8,091 nt of DNA from Candidatus Latescibacterota bacterium (GCA_018667995.1 JABIQT010000913.1:1-8091); one strand, 5' to 3'. Shown: positions 1 to 7,559, counted from the stretch's first letter. Numbers and translations are program-made. Notes: generated by a model not told the origin, from the letters alone.

Positions 1-216
1 CTTGAGTATCTCGAGCATGGCCGTGGTCAGAGAATCGGCCTCCCCGGGGGGACCTCCGGTAGGAGGAATCACGAGTACTCTGTCAATTCGGACCAAATCG
101 TAGTTATCGATGACGTACGACTTCGGGGGTCTATATGGCATTGGAAAACACGCAGAAATACCCAGCGAACACAACATCAATGAGAGAAGAAAATACCTGA
201 AACCGTATCGGAACAA
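1..216 (-). CDS. Putative lipoprotein, N-terminal part (runs off left edge)
   Basis: The frame is open from a TTG at 214-216 to base 1, giving 72 codons; the 3' end lies outside the window. Reading from that TTG, the first 23 residues form a textbook lipoprotein signal: Arg at 3 and 7, a hydrophobic stretch FLLSLMLCSLGIS (9-21) and the lipobox ISA-C with the Cys at 23. The TTG is preferred over the ATG at 175-177 because it has a purine-rich ribosome site (AAAGGGA) six bases upstream and supplies the positively charged n-region; the ATG has neither. Residue 24 is Phe, so the protein would probably not be retained in the inner membrane by the Asp+2 rule. After the Cys comes a short Pro-rich linker, then RIDRVLVIPPTGGPPGEAD followed by a helix-like segment. 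A beta-strand, a PP-x loop and a helix recall the start of CsgG/LpoB/TolB-N-type periplasmic domains, but this is only a shape resemblance. The lipoprotein call is fairly firm; the function is unknown. Confidence 0.66.
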   Translation of the reverse strand, partial: MFRYGFRYFLLSLMLCSLGISACFPMPYRPPKSYVIDNYDLVRIDRVLVIPPTGGPPGEADSLTTAMLEILK

Positions 217-222
217 AGTGTG

Positions 223-229
223 TCCCTTT
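223..229 (-). promoter_or_regulatory. Ribosome binding site deciding a TTG start
   Basis: On the minus strand AAAGGGA precedes the TTG at 216 with a 6-base spacer. No comparable purine run sits at the right distance before the in-frame ATG at 177, so this site argues for the TTG as the lipoprotein start. Confidence 0.5.
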
Positions 230-466
230 GATATAGGAGGCCCCACAGGCCGCCGGTCACGCCAGGAACGCCGATGGAACCTAGCCGGCCAGCAGTCGCC
301 CTAACCGAGTCTGAACTACCGATGGGGCTGTAACACGAAAACTCTTTTTGTATCGGGGGATATTGAAGAAGAGTAACTGCGAAGTGAGACTTTGGCAACC
401 ACTAATGGTGGTCGATTCAGTGCCGGCCGGACGTCTCGGAACGGATGGCGCATGCAGGGCGTGGGC

Positions 467-512
467 AGATCGGTGAAAACGCTGAGGATCTCATTGGCTC
501 AAGAGATCGGTG
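467..512. repeat. Short direct repeat plus hairpin
   Basis: The 9-mer AGATCGGTG occurs at 467-475 and again at 504-512. The second copy overlaps the right arm of an inverted repeat GATCTC (487-492) / GAGATC (503-508) with a 10-base loop. It lies just downstream of the sialidase-like gene on the transcribed minus strand. There is no T-tract after it, so it is not a standard intrinsic terminator. It could be an operator or a weak RNA hairpin, or chance. Confidence 0.25.
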
Positions 513-562
513 CTATCGTACGTATTACGGCGCCGAAACATACCTAGCCTGAGTCGAAAGGG

Positions 563-1801
563 CTAATTGCTCTCGCAGTGTGCCCGGTCCCTATCATAGT
601 AACGCATCAGATACTGGCTCACCGCAGGGGTATCGAGTGACACTGAGTACTGGAAGATTCCTGCCTTACCGGTACAGTCTCCACCCCAGACATGAAAATG
701 CTTCATACCCCTATCGACGTCGATCAGGCTACCGACGATGTTAAACCCATCGGATATCCCGAATTGATCCCGATAACAGAGAAGCGTGCCGTCGTATCGC
801 CACTCTGTCGATCCCTGGGCCAGATCAGCAGGATCAATTGAGTAGAGGTTCACCTTCATCTTTTCGGTGGGCCCAGGACCTTCTCCCCGGCGATGGGGCG
901 CCGCCACCTCGAATCGTCCGGTTACCGGATTGTAGTTTATATCCGGAGTATCCACCAAAGCGACCGGACCGACGTTACTGAGATCGAAATGGAAGGGGAA
1001 CCATTTGCTGCCAGAGTAGCCCTGGCCGAAACGGGTATCGTTCAATCCGTTTCTTAAGAAGAAGGCAAGTGTACCACCAGCGTCGACGGGTGTAACCTCG
1101 CTCAGCCGCAAGCCTTCCGGCAGAGCCTGCGACTCACTCTTCCAGGTTACTCCAAAGTCCGGGGAATATACCGCGACCATGTGGGTTCCGTATGCCCCTC
1201 GCTCTTTCCGGACGGCTGCCTCCTCGGCGAAGCCCGAGGTGGTCCAGATCGTGAGTCCATGGATCTGGTCGAACGTGATTCGCATACCCGGCGCCCAGAG
1301 TACATCACATACCTGGTCAAATACCGGATCTGCTGAGACCAGGGCCCAGGAGAGCCCTTTGTCCTTCGATTGATACACGCCCTGCTTCAGGGCCAGATAG
1401 ACCACTCCTTCATGGACACCAAGACCTCCTCCGAACCCTGCGAATGGGCTCGACGGCCATTGGCCCGATTCAAGCACGTCTACGGGCTCCGTCCACGTCA
1501 GGCCGCCATCGGAAGAAGTCACGACCATGCGTATGCCGCCCTGCCCATCGGACTTCTCCAGATCCGGTCCCCAGTGGCAGGGCGTCCGCTGGTAAAGCAC
1601 TACGATAGTGCCCTCAATCATGGCAGCGATGGGCCACATAAAGTAGTCATTCTCCCCGACGATGTTTTCCACGGTTGGCAAAATGACGGGAGTGACGCTA
1701 AATAGCTCCGAGTCCGCAAATTTCCGGTACTCTCGCTCCGTGAGCTGGGAGAGTTCACGGGCGAGGGTGTTCTGATAGTACCAGTCGGAGGGGCGTTTCA
1801 T
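563..1801 (-). CDS. Sialidase-like (BNR/Asp-box) beta-propeller protein
   Basis: The 412-residue protein carries three clear Asp boxes of the S-x-D-x-G-x-x-W type: SSDGGLTW (96-103), SKDKGLSW (145-152) and SPDFGVTW (213-220). These mark turns between blades of the six-bladed sialidase propeller. An early segment with the motif LYQRTPCHWGPD (about 69-80) probably belongs to the first blade and may carry a substrate-facing Arg. Family members are exo-sialidases or related glycan-binding and glycan-cleaving enzymes; which sugar is handled cannot be read here. The length fits a single-domain sialidase. The ATG at 1799-1801 has CGGAG six bases upstream. There is no signal peptide or lipobox, which is odd for an enzyme expected to act on extracellular glycan, so it may act inside the cell on imported oligosaccharides. 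The gap of 150 bases to the transglutaminase gene leaves room for its own promoter. The fold is secure; the enzymatic call is moderate. Confidence 0.82.
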   Translation of the reverse strand: MKRPSDWYYQNTLARELSQLTEREYRKFADSELFSVTPVILPTVENIVGENDYFMWPIAAMIEGTIVVLYQRTPCHWGPDLEKSDGQGGIRMVVTSSDGGLTWTEPVDVLESGQWPSSPFAGFGGGLGVHEGVVYLALKQGVYQSKDKGLSWALVSADPVFDQVCDVLWAPGMRITFDQIHGLTIWTTSGFAEEAAVRKERGAYGTHMVAVYSPDFGVTWKSESQALPEGLRLSEVTPVDAGGTLAFFLRNGLNDTRFGQGYSGSKWFPFHFDLSNVGPVALVDTPDINYNPVTGRFEVAAPHRRGEGPGPTEKMKVNLYSIDPADLAQGSTEWRYDGTLLCYRDQFGISDGFNIVGSLIDVDRGMKHFHVWGGDCTGKAGIFQYSVSLDTPAVSQYLMRYYDRDRAHCESN

Positions 1802-1919
1802 CGAACGCTCCGTGAGATAGATTGGGCTTCAGATGTGGAAATTGCTTTGCCAGACATGCTAGTACCTACCTAATCGGATTTCTAAAGAATCGATCAGCGT
1901 TTCGCCAGAAACCGGGACA

Positions 1920-1949
1920 CAAATACATTGTAATTACCATATGTACAAC
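1920..1949 (-). promoter_or_regulatory. Possible Bacteroidota-type promoter before the sialidase-like gene
   Basis: On the minus strand GTTG, 18 bases, then TGTATTTG resembles the -33 TTTG / -7 TAnnTTTG promoter of Bacteroidota, with one mismatch in each box. It lies about 120 bases upstream of the sialidase-like start. The same stretch contains the inverted repeat TTGTA/TACAA around an 11-base centre, which could instead be an operator. It is relevant only if the host uses such a sigma factor, which is not established. Confidence 0.2.
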
Positions 1950-1951
1950 CA

Positions 1952-3244
1952 CTACAAACCCTGATAGACCAACATGACTGCATACTCTTCTTTGTCTTCA
2001 TACCTGGCGCACAGCGCTATCTCGCCCTTTTCCGCCGTCACATCTCCCGTATACCAGTCCCCATTCTTTGTGAGATGTGTCCATGATTCCCCGATCACTA
2101 TAGCCACATCCGCCGCCGCGGGAGCACGAACCTTGAATGGGTAATTCTCACCGGAGTTCAGATAACCAGACATGGGCGTTTCAAGATATACCTGCCGCTC
2201 CATGAACGAAATCGAGCGCTGGGGGAAGCCCGTAGCGCCAAAGGTGGAGGACTTTGAGACGATCGTATATTCCGCCACCCAATCAAACTGTTCCACATCG
2301 TCTTGTATGTACCTGGCAAAAACGCGCAGCGTATGCTCACCTGCCCGGTTCAGTTTAATATGTATCTTATAATACTGATCATCTCTCTGATCGAAGGTGA
2401 ATGTCTCATCCTTTGGCTGCCCATTCTTTAGGAGTTGAGAAGCCAGATCCACTCCACCCGGACTGAAAATGGTGATCTCAGTGATCTTGTCCACCTGTAC
2501 AATAGATCGGGCATGGCTCCCAACCTGAAGCCCGTAATCGAAGAACGCGGGAGCGAGCCTCACACGACGGTTGTATTCCTTCCGTGAGATGGGAAAATCC
2601 ACTATCTGCCAAGTGCTCTCCCTGGGCCAGTGGTCATATAGAAATTGTTCCGGTGGTGTCAGAAAGTAGTGCTCACGAAACGCCCGCACGAACACACCGC
2701 TCTCATCCAGATAACCGCTTCCCCATGTGGCGTCTAGCAACATCCACTGGCCATTAATTTTGACCGCATTCCAGGCATGGAGTATTTCCTGACCTTCCGG
2801 AAATTGCCCAGCATAATCGTAGCCTCTTGAATGACCGATAACTACTTCTGTCTCTATGCCCGCCGCGGACGCCATAGCCTCGATCAGGGAAGCGTAGCCC
2901 CCACAGAGCGCTTGCCGGTGCTTCAGCACTTCGGGTGCCCGGACATTGAATATCACCCCGCCAGCAAGCCGGCCGGCGTCGTAGGCGATATTGTGCGTTA
3001 CCCATCGATAGATGGCACGTATACGCTCATCATCCGTCCGGGCAGGCCGAATGAGGTAGGCGGTCAGCCGCTCCAGAGATGAGGTTACCAGTTCAGGTGC
3101 CTCCACCGCGTGCCGATCAAGGTCCGCATATGGTCCGCCCACCTGCCCAAGGACCTGCTTGGGAGTAAACTCTTGACGGGATTGGCAAATAAACGGAGAA
3201 CCAACCAGCGTAAGCACACTGATCAAAAAAACAGATGTTTTCAT
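1952..3244 (-). CDS. Secreted transglutaminase-like protein (kyphoscoliosis-peptidase type)
   Basis: This 430-residue protein begins with a Sec signal peptide (Lys2, hydrophobic 4-19, likely cleavage near residue 22; the Cys20 context PFIC is not a lipobox), so it should act in the periplasm or outside. The transglutaminase-like core spans about 60-205. It has the helix RIRAIYRWVTHNIAYD (74-89) and an intact catalytic triad: Cys114 in ALCGGYA, His156 in HAWN and Asp171 in LLDATWG. The following FLYDHWPRESTWQ (201-213) is typical of the KY/CYK3 subgroup. Residues about 230-430 look beta-rich and probably form one or two Ig-like modules. Bacterial members are thought to act as cysteine peptidases or protein cross-linkers; the substrate is not predictable here. 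The ATG at 3242-3244 has a strong AAGGAGG site (3253-3259) eight bases upstream. Its own 308-base upstream region suggests independent control. Confidence 0.86.
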   Translation of the reverse strand: MKTSVFLISVLTLVGSPFICQSRQEFTPKQVLGQVGGPYADLDRHAVEAPELVTSSLERLTAYLIRPARTDDERIRAIYRWVTHNIAYDAGRLAGGVIFNVRAPEVLKHRQALCGGYASLIEAMASAAGIETEVVIGHSRGYDYAGQFPEGQEILHAWNAVKINGQWMLLDATWGSGYLDESGVFVRAFREHYFLTPPEQFLYDHWPRESTWQIVDFPISRKEYNRRVRLAPAFFDYGLQVGSHARSIVQVDKITEITIFSPGGVDLASQLLKNGQPKDETFTFDQRDDQYYKIHIKLNRAGEHTLRVFARYIQDDVEQFDWVAEYTIVSKSSTFGATGFPQRSISFMERQVYLETPMSGYLNSGENYPFKVRAPAAADVAIVIGESWTHLTKNGDWYTGDVTAEKGEIALCARYEDKEEYAVMLVYQGL

Positions 3245-3552
3245 GAACTATGCCTCCTTGGTAGTCGGTCTGCTAACGGCACCATCGTCCACCTGAGAGT
3301 CCAGCCTGTTAAATGTCCTAATGGTCTTATCGCGGTTTTCGCTTTAGATACCTGCAATGGAGAATCCATACGTCGGTTGGGTTTGTTTCCGTGCCCGAAA
3401 TTACGGACATTAGCGGCACCACAGGCGACAGATTCCCACGGCTTATCCGGGCGATTTGGAGATAGAACCGGTGTCCTTCGATTTCATGGGCGTGGAATTG
3501 CAGGAACAGACCGAGCATCCAACATGCAGAAGACGGAATCCGTATCTCGATG
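3245..3552. other. Intergenic region of 308 bases
   Basis: This stretch separates the ART-like gene from the transglutaminase gene. It contains the strong Shine-Dalgarno of the latter (3253-3259) and the palindrome at 3392-3409. A minus frame gives a 42-codon ORF (about 3240-3368) that ends in a 4-base overlap with the transglutaminase start, but it lacks a ribosome site and has a composition unlike a protein. I do not call it. No transposase remnant or terminator with a T-tract is visible. Confidence 0.5.
3392..3409. promoter_or_regulatory. 18-base near-palindrome, operator candidate
   Basis: On the minus strand TGTCCGTAATTTCGGGCA pairs with itself at seven of nine positions; the exceptions are one T:G and the T:T near the centre. 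It lies about 148 bases upstream of the transglutaminase start, in the only long non-coding region before that gene. The symmetry and the 6-6-6 layout suit a dimeric regulator. The binding protein is unknown. Confidence 0.35.
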
Positions 3553-4335
3553 CTACGTCCGGACGAGACCGGCCTCAACCAGCTGTTGAGAAAATAGAGT
3601 CCATACCATTTTGGTGTATTCGAAGAGCTTGTTCGGGTCCTGCATTGCTGGCATATCAAACAACCGCTCCACGTCGCTTTCCTTAAATCGGAATTTGCCC
3701 GTAAGCCTGGATATGTCCATATCGTTCTTCTTGTATTGCTTGATGTCCGCGTGCCATTTCGAAATGGGTAACTTCAACCTGTTCTGCCCGTACGCCAATG
3801 AGAGCAAGTGGACGTCAGAGGAGAGCTTTTGAAGCTGGGCCTTACTGGCCTCCTCCGTCGGATCAAACATGGCTGGGAACTCGAAACTGTTGATCCAGGA
3901 GGCAGGCATCCCACCATCAAGGACTATGGATCCCGACTCATATTTTGACCAGACTGCCTGCGCCTGTTCCCTGAGATATCCATCCGGGCGGGCATTGCCA
4001 TTCTTCGTCTGGCCATCTGGTAATTCGATGAAATCCTCATCCGCAAGGAGCGGACAGTCTCTACCGAGGGTGATGTTCAGAACCACCGGTATGTGCGGCG
4101 GTTCTTTTCGATTAATCGTCGCATGCATCGTATTGCTGAAGGCATAGATAGCTCTTGCATACCCGGCTAATGTTCCGACAAATATGCTCCGTTCTGACTC
4201 GTGTGCCGGTTCATTCTGTTTGTTACGCTTCGAGCGGACAGGTGTCGGCACGAGTCCAATCTCCAGTATACTGAGGAGATAAGCGGAACTGGTACCGTGT
4301 TTGACGAGCGTGCCCTTGGGCAAATATGGATCCAT
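3553..4335 (-). CDS. Putative ADP-ribosyltransferase-fold protein
   Basis: The 260-residue protein has no signal peptide and no membrane segment, so it is probably cytoplasmic. Its N-terminal half resembles ART-fold enzymes (PARP, DarT, Tpt1/KptA) in motif order. KHGTSSAYLLSILEIGLVP (12-30) has the HGTS strand-1 motif with His13, then a helix and the usual 'GL-P'. IFVGTLAGYARAIYAFSN (51-68) offers Tyr59 or Tyr64. PVVLNITLGRDCPLLADEDF (83-102) is a core strand followed by the acidic 'DED'. ESGSIVLDGGMPASWI (133-148) matches the last strand, with Glu133 as candidate third residue of an H-Y-E triad. Residues about 160-260 form a mostly helical C-terminal part that I do not recognise. The ATG is preceded by AGGA nine bases upstream. 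The gene starts 36 bases after the decayed glycosidase, so it probably shares its transcript. No partner such as a macrodomain antitoxin is present. The function (toxin, RNA or protein modification) is open; the fold is an inference from motifs. Confidence 0.55.
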   Translation of the reverse strand: MDPYLPKGTLVKHGTSSAYLLSILEIGLVPTPVRSKRNKQNEPAHESERSIFVGTLAGYARAIYAFSNTMHATINRKEPPHIPVVLNITLGRDCPLLADEDFIELPDGQTKNGNARPDGYLREQAQAVWSKYESGSIVLDGGMPASWINSFEFPAMFDPTEEASKAQLQKLSSDVHLLSLAYGQNRLKLPISKWHADIKQYKKNDMDISRLTGKFRFKESDVERLFDMPAMQDPNKLFEYTKMVWTLFSQQLVEAGLVRT

Positions 4336-4371
4336 CGATGTTATTCCTAACGTAGTAAGGCGTTCATGAGG

Positions 4372-4671
4372 TCAGATCTCTACTACGGCGACGCCCGTAT
4401 CCGAAGCACCGTATCCGTTCCCGTTGGAGTACATGGTGTAGTGCTTGTCGCCCGGCAGCAGGTATGCGTACCCGACCATCTCAGAATCCCAGCCCATGGC
4501 GTACCGTTTGATTTTGCAGGGCTATGCCTCCCGCTTTAGTAAGGGGACCATGCCACAATGGGATGCTCTAAAATAGCTAACGGGAAGGTAGCCCCCTGCC
4601 GACCATAGCTCCTGACTTTGGCGATCACAACAGGCGCATTCTACCCGCGTAGCCACACTTCCTTTAGTCAT
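4372..4671 (-). pseudogene. Decayed GH43/GH32-type glycosidase remnant
   Basis: Two 49-codon segments in one frame are separated by a TAG (4522-4524). The first starts at an ATG (4669-4671) that overlaps the lyase stop as ATGA, the usual sign of translational coupling. It ends with SHCGMVPLLKREA, which weakly recalls the N-terminal SHxxxP motif of this family. The second ends at a TGA (4372-4374) and carries GWDSEMVGYAYLL, MYSNGNGYG and TGVAVVE, a sequence typical of the C-terminus of five-bladed-propeller glycosidases of the GH32/GH43 type. Intact members have about 300-350 residues, so some 200-250 codons of the middle, including the catalytic blades, are missing. An internal deletion that kept both ends would explain the layout. 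The C-terminal match is good; the identity of the first half is much less certain, and it could be a small independent ORF or noise. Confidence 0.55.
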
Positions 4672-7559
4672 CGGACCTTACAACGGCCATCCTCCACCGT
4701 GACCTCAATGCACTGAGTTCCGGCGTATAGCCTTAGAACGACTTCTGGAACGACAGCGACTGTCTCAATACGTTCTATCGAGGGGCCACTTCCTCCTACA
4801 TCGTACACCACGATAAACCTACTGCGGTTTCCGAGCTTTCGCAATACAAGCGAATCCCATGTCGCATCTGGACAACCAAAGACCTCATCACGGTTGCGCC
4901 AGGCAGGGGATTTGAAGCTCATAATCTCGTCGGCTGGCGTGAGCACATGAGCCCACATGCGGTCTGTACTACCCCAGCGTGCGACGAAGGGCGTACTGGT
5001 GCTTCCCGCTGTCTGAAAGGATGTCGGTCCGGGATTCCCCTGGTCCTGATACAATGATTCCCGTTTCCTCAGCACCCGGTCCGTTATTTTGAAGTCGCCG
5101 TGAGGGTCATTGGCACGAACGATATAGTCGTGGCACTGGCCACCGGCCACGTCAAATATATCGATCATAACCGGCATGCCATCGGGCTTCGGCAACATGA
5201 CCAAGGCTCGTCGGTAGCATATAACCCCTACCTCGGACTCGTCCCCGGACGGCACTTCGGAGTGCACATCGAAGAATCTATATCCCTCTCCACTTTCAAA
5301 GCCAGCAATACTCGTCGAGTTGGCGGGCCGTGCAGACTTTTCGTCGACGACGACGGTATTGTGGGACGCTGTGGACTTGACCCAGGCATTCGCAGGATGA
5401 TCGGCGATATACCCCAGGTCGGGAAGCACCTCCCTTCCCCCTGCAAAGAGCAGAAGGGAGAGCGGTGCATGGTGAAGGTGACCATGTTTGCCATTACCAC
5501 CATAGCAGTAGAGCTGAACAGCATTCGGGCCCTGTCCGAAACCGGTACTGATCAGATTGTTTCCTTCATAATGGCGGTGAATCGCCGAACAAGCAGACGG
5601 TGCAGCAACAGGACGGGGTTCATTGAACATGCTGATCAGGGATGGCCAACTTGTTTTACGAGGGATGTGCCCAACCACACTGAAGCCTACGGGACCATTC
5701 ATGGGATAACGTGCTTCACCAGTGACCAGGTCATCGAGTGAAGACACGTATCCGCTGCTATTTCCGATGTCGGAAGGCAGACCCAGATTGAATCCCTTCG
5801 TCGACACCGATGCGATCGAAAGTTCCAGTCCCATGCGAATCCGGGCGAGGTCGACCATGAGCGCCTGTAATCTGTATTCAGCGGGGCTGTCACCGATGGA
5901 CGGCTGAGTCCCGAGCGGAGTCAATGTACTCGCATAGGTCTCGAAGGCGGCACGGTAAAGCGGATCCTCATACATATCGAGCCGTCGTCTCATCATCTCA
6001 GGAATCTCAGCCATGCCCTCAAAAATAGCCTTGGCGCCGTAGATTGGTGTTTCCTTCCACGAGCCGTCCGGGTAGAACTGGCCATCCAGAATCTCGTGAA
6101 ACTGATCCAGCCCCTGTTTCAACGCTTCCTCATCGTCATAGAACAATCCTACCGCTACGCGTGAGGCGGCGCCCGGCCCCGATTTGTTATTTACGTACTG
6201 TGAAAAATCCCGGGTATCGAGGTACAGTTCGAGCAGGAAATTCTGTTCGATAAATGCCTGGTCTTCAACTACGATGGCATCTCGAACCAGATCATACCCT
6301 TTGAACAGCGTCATAAAGAGCTGACCGTTGGAAGCCTTTTCACGTCCTAATCGGCTCGAGCCCCATTCACCATTGATGTAGTAGGACATTTCCCGTGTCG
6401 TGCGATCCATGCCTCGATTCTTCAGCCGCCCGCCGTAGGAGCCGGTATAGGTACCCAAGCTGGCAGCACGTCGGAACATCGTAGGTAGCGCCTCGATATG
6501 CTGTGCCGCATAGGCCGGATCTGCATCGATGTACTCTTGTCCATAGGAGTATACCGGATAGTCTGGATACACATGAGCCAGCCTCATCAGAATGGTCCGG
6601 ACGATCCGTGCGTATCGTTTATCCCCGGTGATGGCGTATGCCAGGCCCAGCGGCTCCACCTGACCGAGTACCCATGCCAGCTTACAGGTGCGAATTTCCC
6701 CGGTAAATGAGACATGGGTAGGTATTCCGGCAAAATTGCTGGCGAACTCACCATCACGCCAGTCCTCGCTCTGCAATTCCGCTTCGGACAGGTAGAAAGC
6801 GTAACTCAGACCCAGTCGGGGCAGATCCAGATGGCCCTTCTCAGGGTAATCTGAATGAGGATAGGTGGTGTGGCAATGGGGACATGTGATCTGATCCGGT
6901 TCGAAAACGCTCCATTGCCAGAATGCGGCATGCTGAGTTGTCGGGCTTTTGTCCCCCACGCAGGACGGACAGAACGAGCCGGCAAATACCCATGGTCCCT
7001 GATCGGGTATCAACGATTTGAACGTCTCCAATGGCAGAGCAGCTACGTCTTCGGCAATTTGCCTGAAGGTATCCCACCACTCTGTGGTTTCCTCGTCAGA
7101 ATTGATATTGCCTTTGAAGCAGGCCATCTGATCAGAATCGGGCCCGAAACAACACCCTCCTGTACGCCTTCCCGCGCGTGCCGATTTCCAGGATTCTCGC
7201 TGCGCCCTCGCCTCAGTCTCTGCAACGGTGGGTGAGCCGACGACCGGGCCACCGGGCTCCCACCCGATAAGTTTACGGAAGGCAGCCATCTCTCCAGAGT
7301 TCAGCTCCAAGACAGATCGGCCTGAAGGCAGTTTCAGCTGCTGAAGGGCTTGAACAGGTTTCATGAGTGTGTTGGTGTCAGCATGTGAGAGGCGAAATTC
7401 TGGGTTTATAGATACAGAGAATAAGGAAAGGGGACCGTTCGGAGGCAGCCATATATCGATCGGTCGACCTGCTGCCCCCAGCCTGAATCGTGGCCCGCGC
7501 ATGAGGCCGATACCGTAGGATGCTTTGGCACCATTCAAGGACTGTCGACATTTCAGCAA
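4668..7559 (-). CDS. Heparinase II/III-family polysaccharide lyase-like protein
   Basis: The protein has 963 residues as drawn. A Cys pair FCPSC (196-200) and CPHC (226-229), about 25 residues apart, forms a zinc-knuckle-like site before the (alpha/alpha) toroid. The toroid (about 240-560) includes YINGEWGSSRLGREKASNGQ (394-413), FYPDGSWKETPIYG (495-508) and TPLGTQPSIGDS (547-558). The C-terminal heparinase II/III beta-sandwich (about 620-960) has GKHGHLHHAPLSLLLFAGG (690-708) with its His cluster, DLGY (714-717) and the signature ASHNTVVVDE (731-740). Relatives cleave acidic polysaccharides such as heparin, alginate or ulvan by beta-elimination; the substrate is not predictable. The start is doubtful: the only codon after the in-frame TAG (7560-7562) is a TTG (7557-7559) without a ribosome site, and residues 1-65 look unlike any domain. 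Later ATGs are at residues 20, 66, 91 and 145, none with a good Shine-Dalgarno. No signal peptide is visible from any of them. Confidence 0.87.
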   Translation of the reverse strand: MLKCRQSLNGAKASYGIGLMRGPRFRLGAAGRPIDIWLPPNGPLSLFSVSINPEFRLSHADTNTLMKPVQALQQLKLPSGRSVLELNSGEMAAFRKLIGWEPGGPVVGSPTVAETEARAQRESWKSARAGRRTGGCCFGPDSDQMACFKGNINSDEETTEWWDTFRQIAEDVAALPLETFKSLIPDQGPWVFAGSFCPSCVGDKSPTTQHAAFWQWSVFEPDQITCPHCHTTYPHSDYPEKGHLDLPRLGLSYAFYLSEAELQSEDWRDGEFASNFAGIPTHVSFTGEIRTCKLAWVLGQVEPLGLAYAITGDKRYARIVRTILMRLAHVYPDYPVYSYGQEYIDADPAYAAQHIEALPTMFRRAASLGTYTGSYGGRLKNRGMDRTTREMSYYINGEWGSSRLGREKASNGQLFMTLFKGYDLVRDAIVVEDQAFIEQNFLLELYLDTRDFSQYVNNKSGPGAASRVAVGLFYDDEEALKQGLDQFHEILDGQFYPDGSWKETPIYGAKAIFEGMAEIPEMMRRRLDMYEDPLYRAAFETYASTLTPLGTQPSIGDSPAEYRLQALMVDLARIRMGLELSIASVSTKGFNLGLPSDIGNSSGYVSSLDDLVTGEARYPMNGPVGFSVVGHIPRKTSWPSLISMFNEPRPVAAPSACSAIHRHYEGNNLISTGFGQGPNAVQLYCYGGNGKHGHLHHAPLSLLLFAGGREVLPDLGYIADHPANAWVKSTASHNTVVVDEKSARPANSTSIAGFESGEGYRFFDVHSEVPSGDESEVGVICYRRALVMLPKPDGMPVMIDIFDVAGGQCHDYIVRANDPHGDFKITDRVLRKRESLYQDQGNPGPTSFQTAGSTSTPFVARWGSTDRMWAHVLTPADEIMSFKSPAWRNRDEVFGCPDATWDSLVLRKLGNRSRFIVVYDVGGSGPSIERIETVAVVPEVVLRLYAGTQCIEVTVEDGRCKVR

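Larger units (their letters stand above)
217..562. other. Intergenic region of 346 bases, no gene recognised
   Basis: This stretch lies between the sialidase-like stop and the lipoprotein start. Open frames here (for example 177-398 minus and 110-304 plus) give Pro/Gly/Ser-rich peptides with no recognisable domain. It should hold the promoter of the lipoprotein, since the upstream gene is over 300 bases away, but I could not find a convincing -35/-10 pair. It holds a short perfect inverted repeat ACCAC/GTGGT (398-402 and 408-412) and the repeats listed at 467-512. No U-tract terminator is visible downstream of the sialidase-like gene. Confidence 0.5.

Noticed and set aside
398-412. ACCAC/GTGGT inverted repeat
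   Set aside because: A five-base stem is expected by chance in a region of this size and has no accompanying T-tract or promoter.
3556-3565. CGTCCGGACG perfect palindrome
   Set aside because: It lies inside the last codons of the ART-like gene and is short enough to be chance.
3110-3589. 159-codon open frame on the plus strand spanning the gap before the transglutaminase gene
   Set aside because: It overlaps the 5' end of the transglutaminase gene and the 3' end of the ART-like gene on the opposite strand and shows Arg/Cys/Ser-rich low-information sequence.
3327-3659. 110-codon open frame on the minus strand
   Set aside because: It overlaps the end of the ART-like gene in another frame, and the part outside that gene shows no domain, ribosome site or conserved-looking motif.
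5100-5741. 213-codon open frame on the plus strand
   Set aside because: It lies wholly antisense to the heparinase-family gene, has no recognisable domain, and its residues mirror the codon pattern of the real gene.
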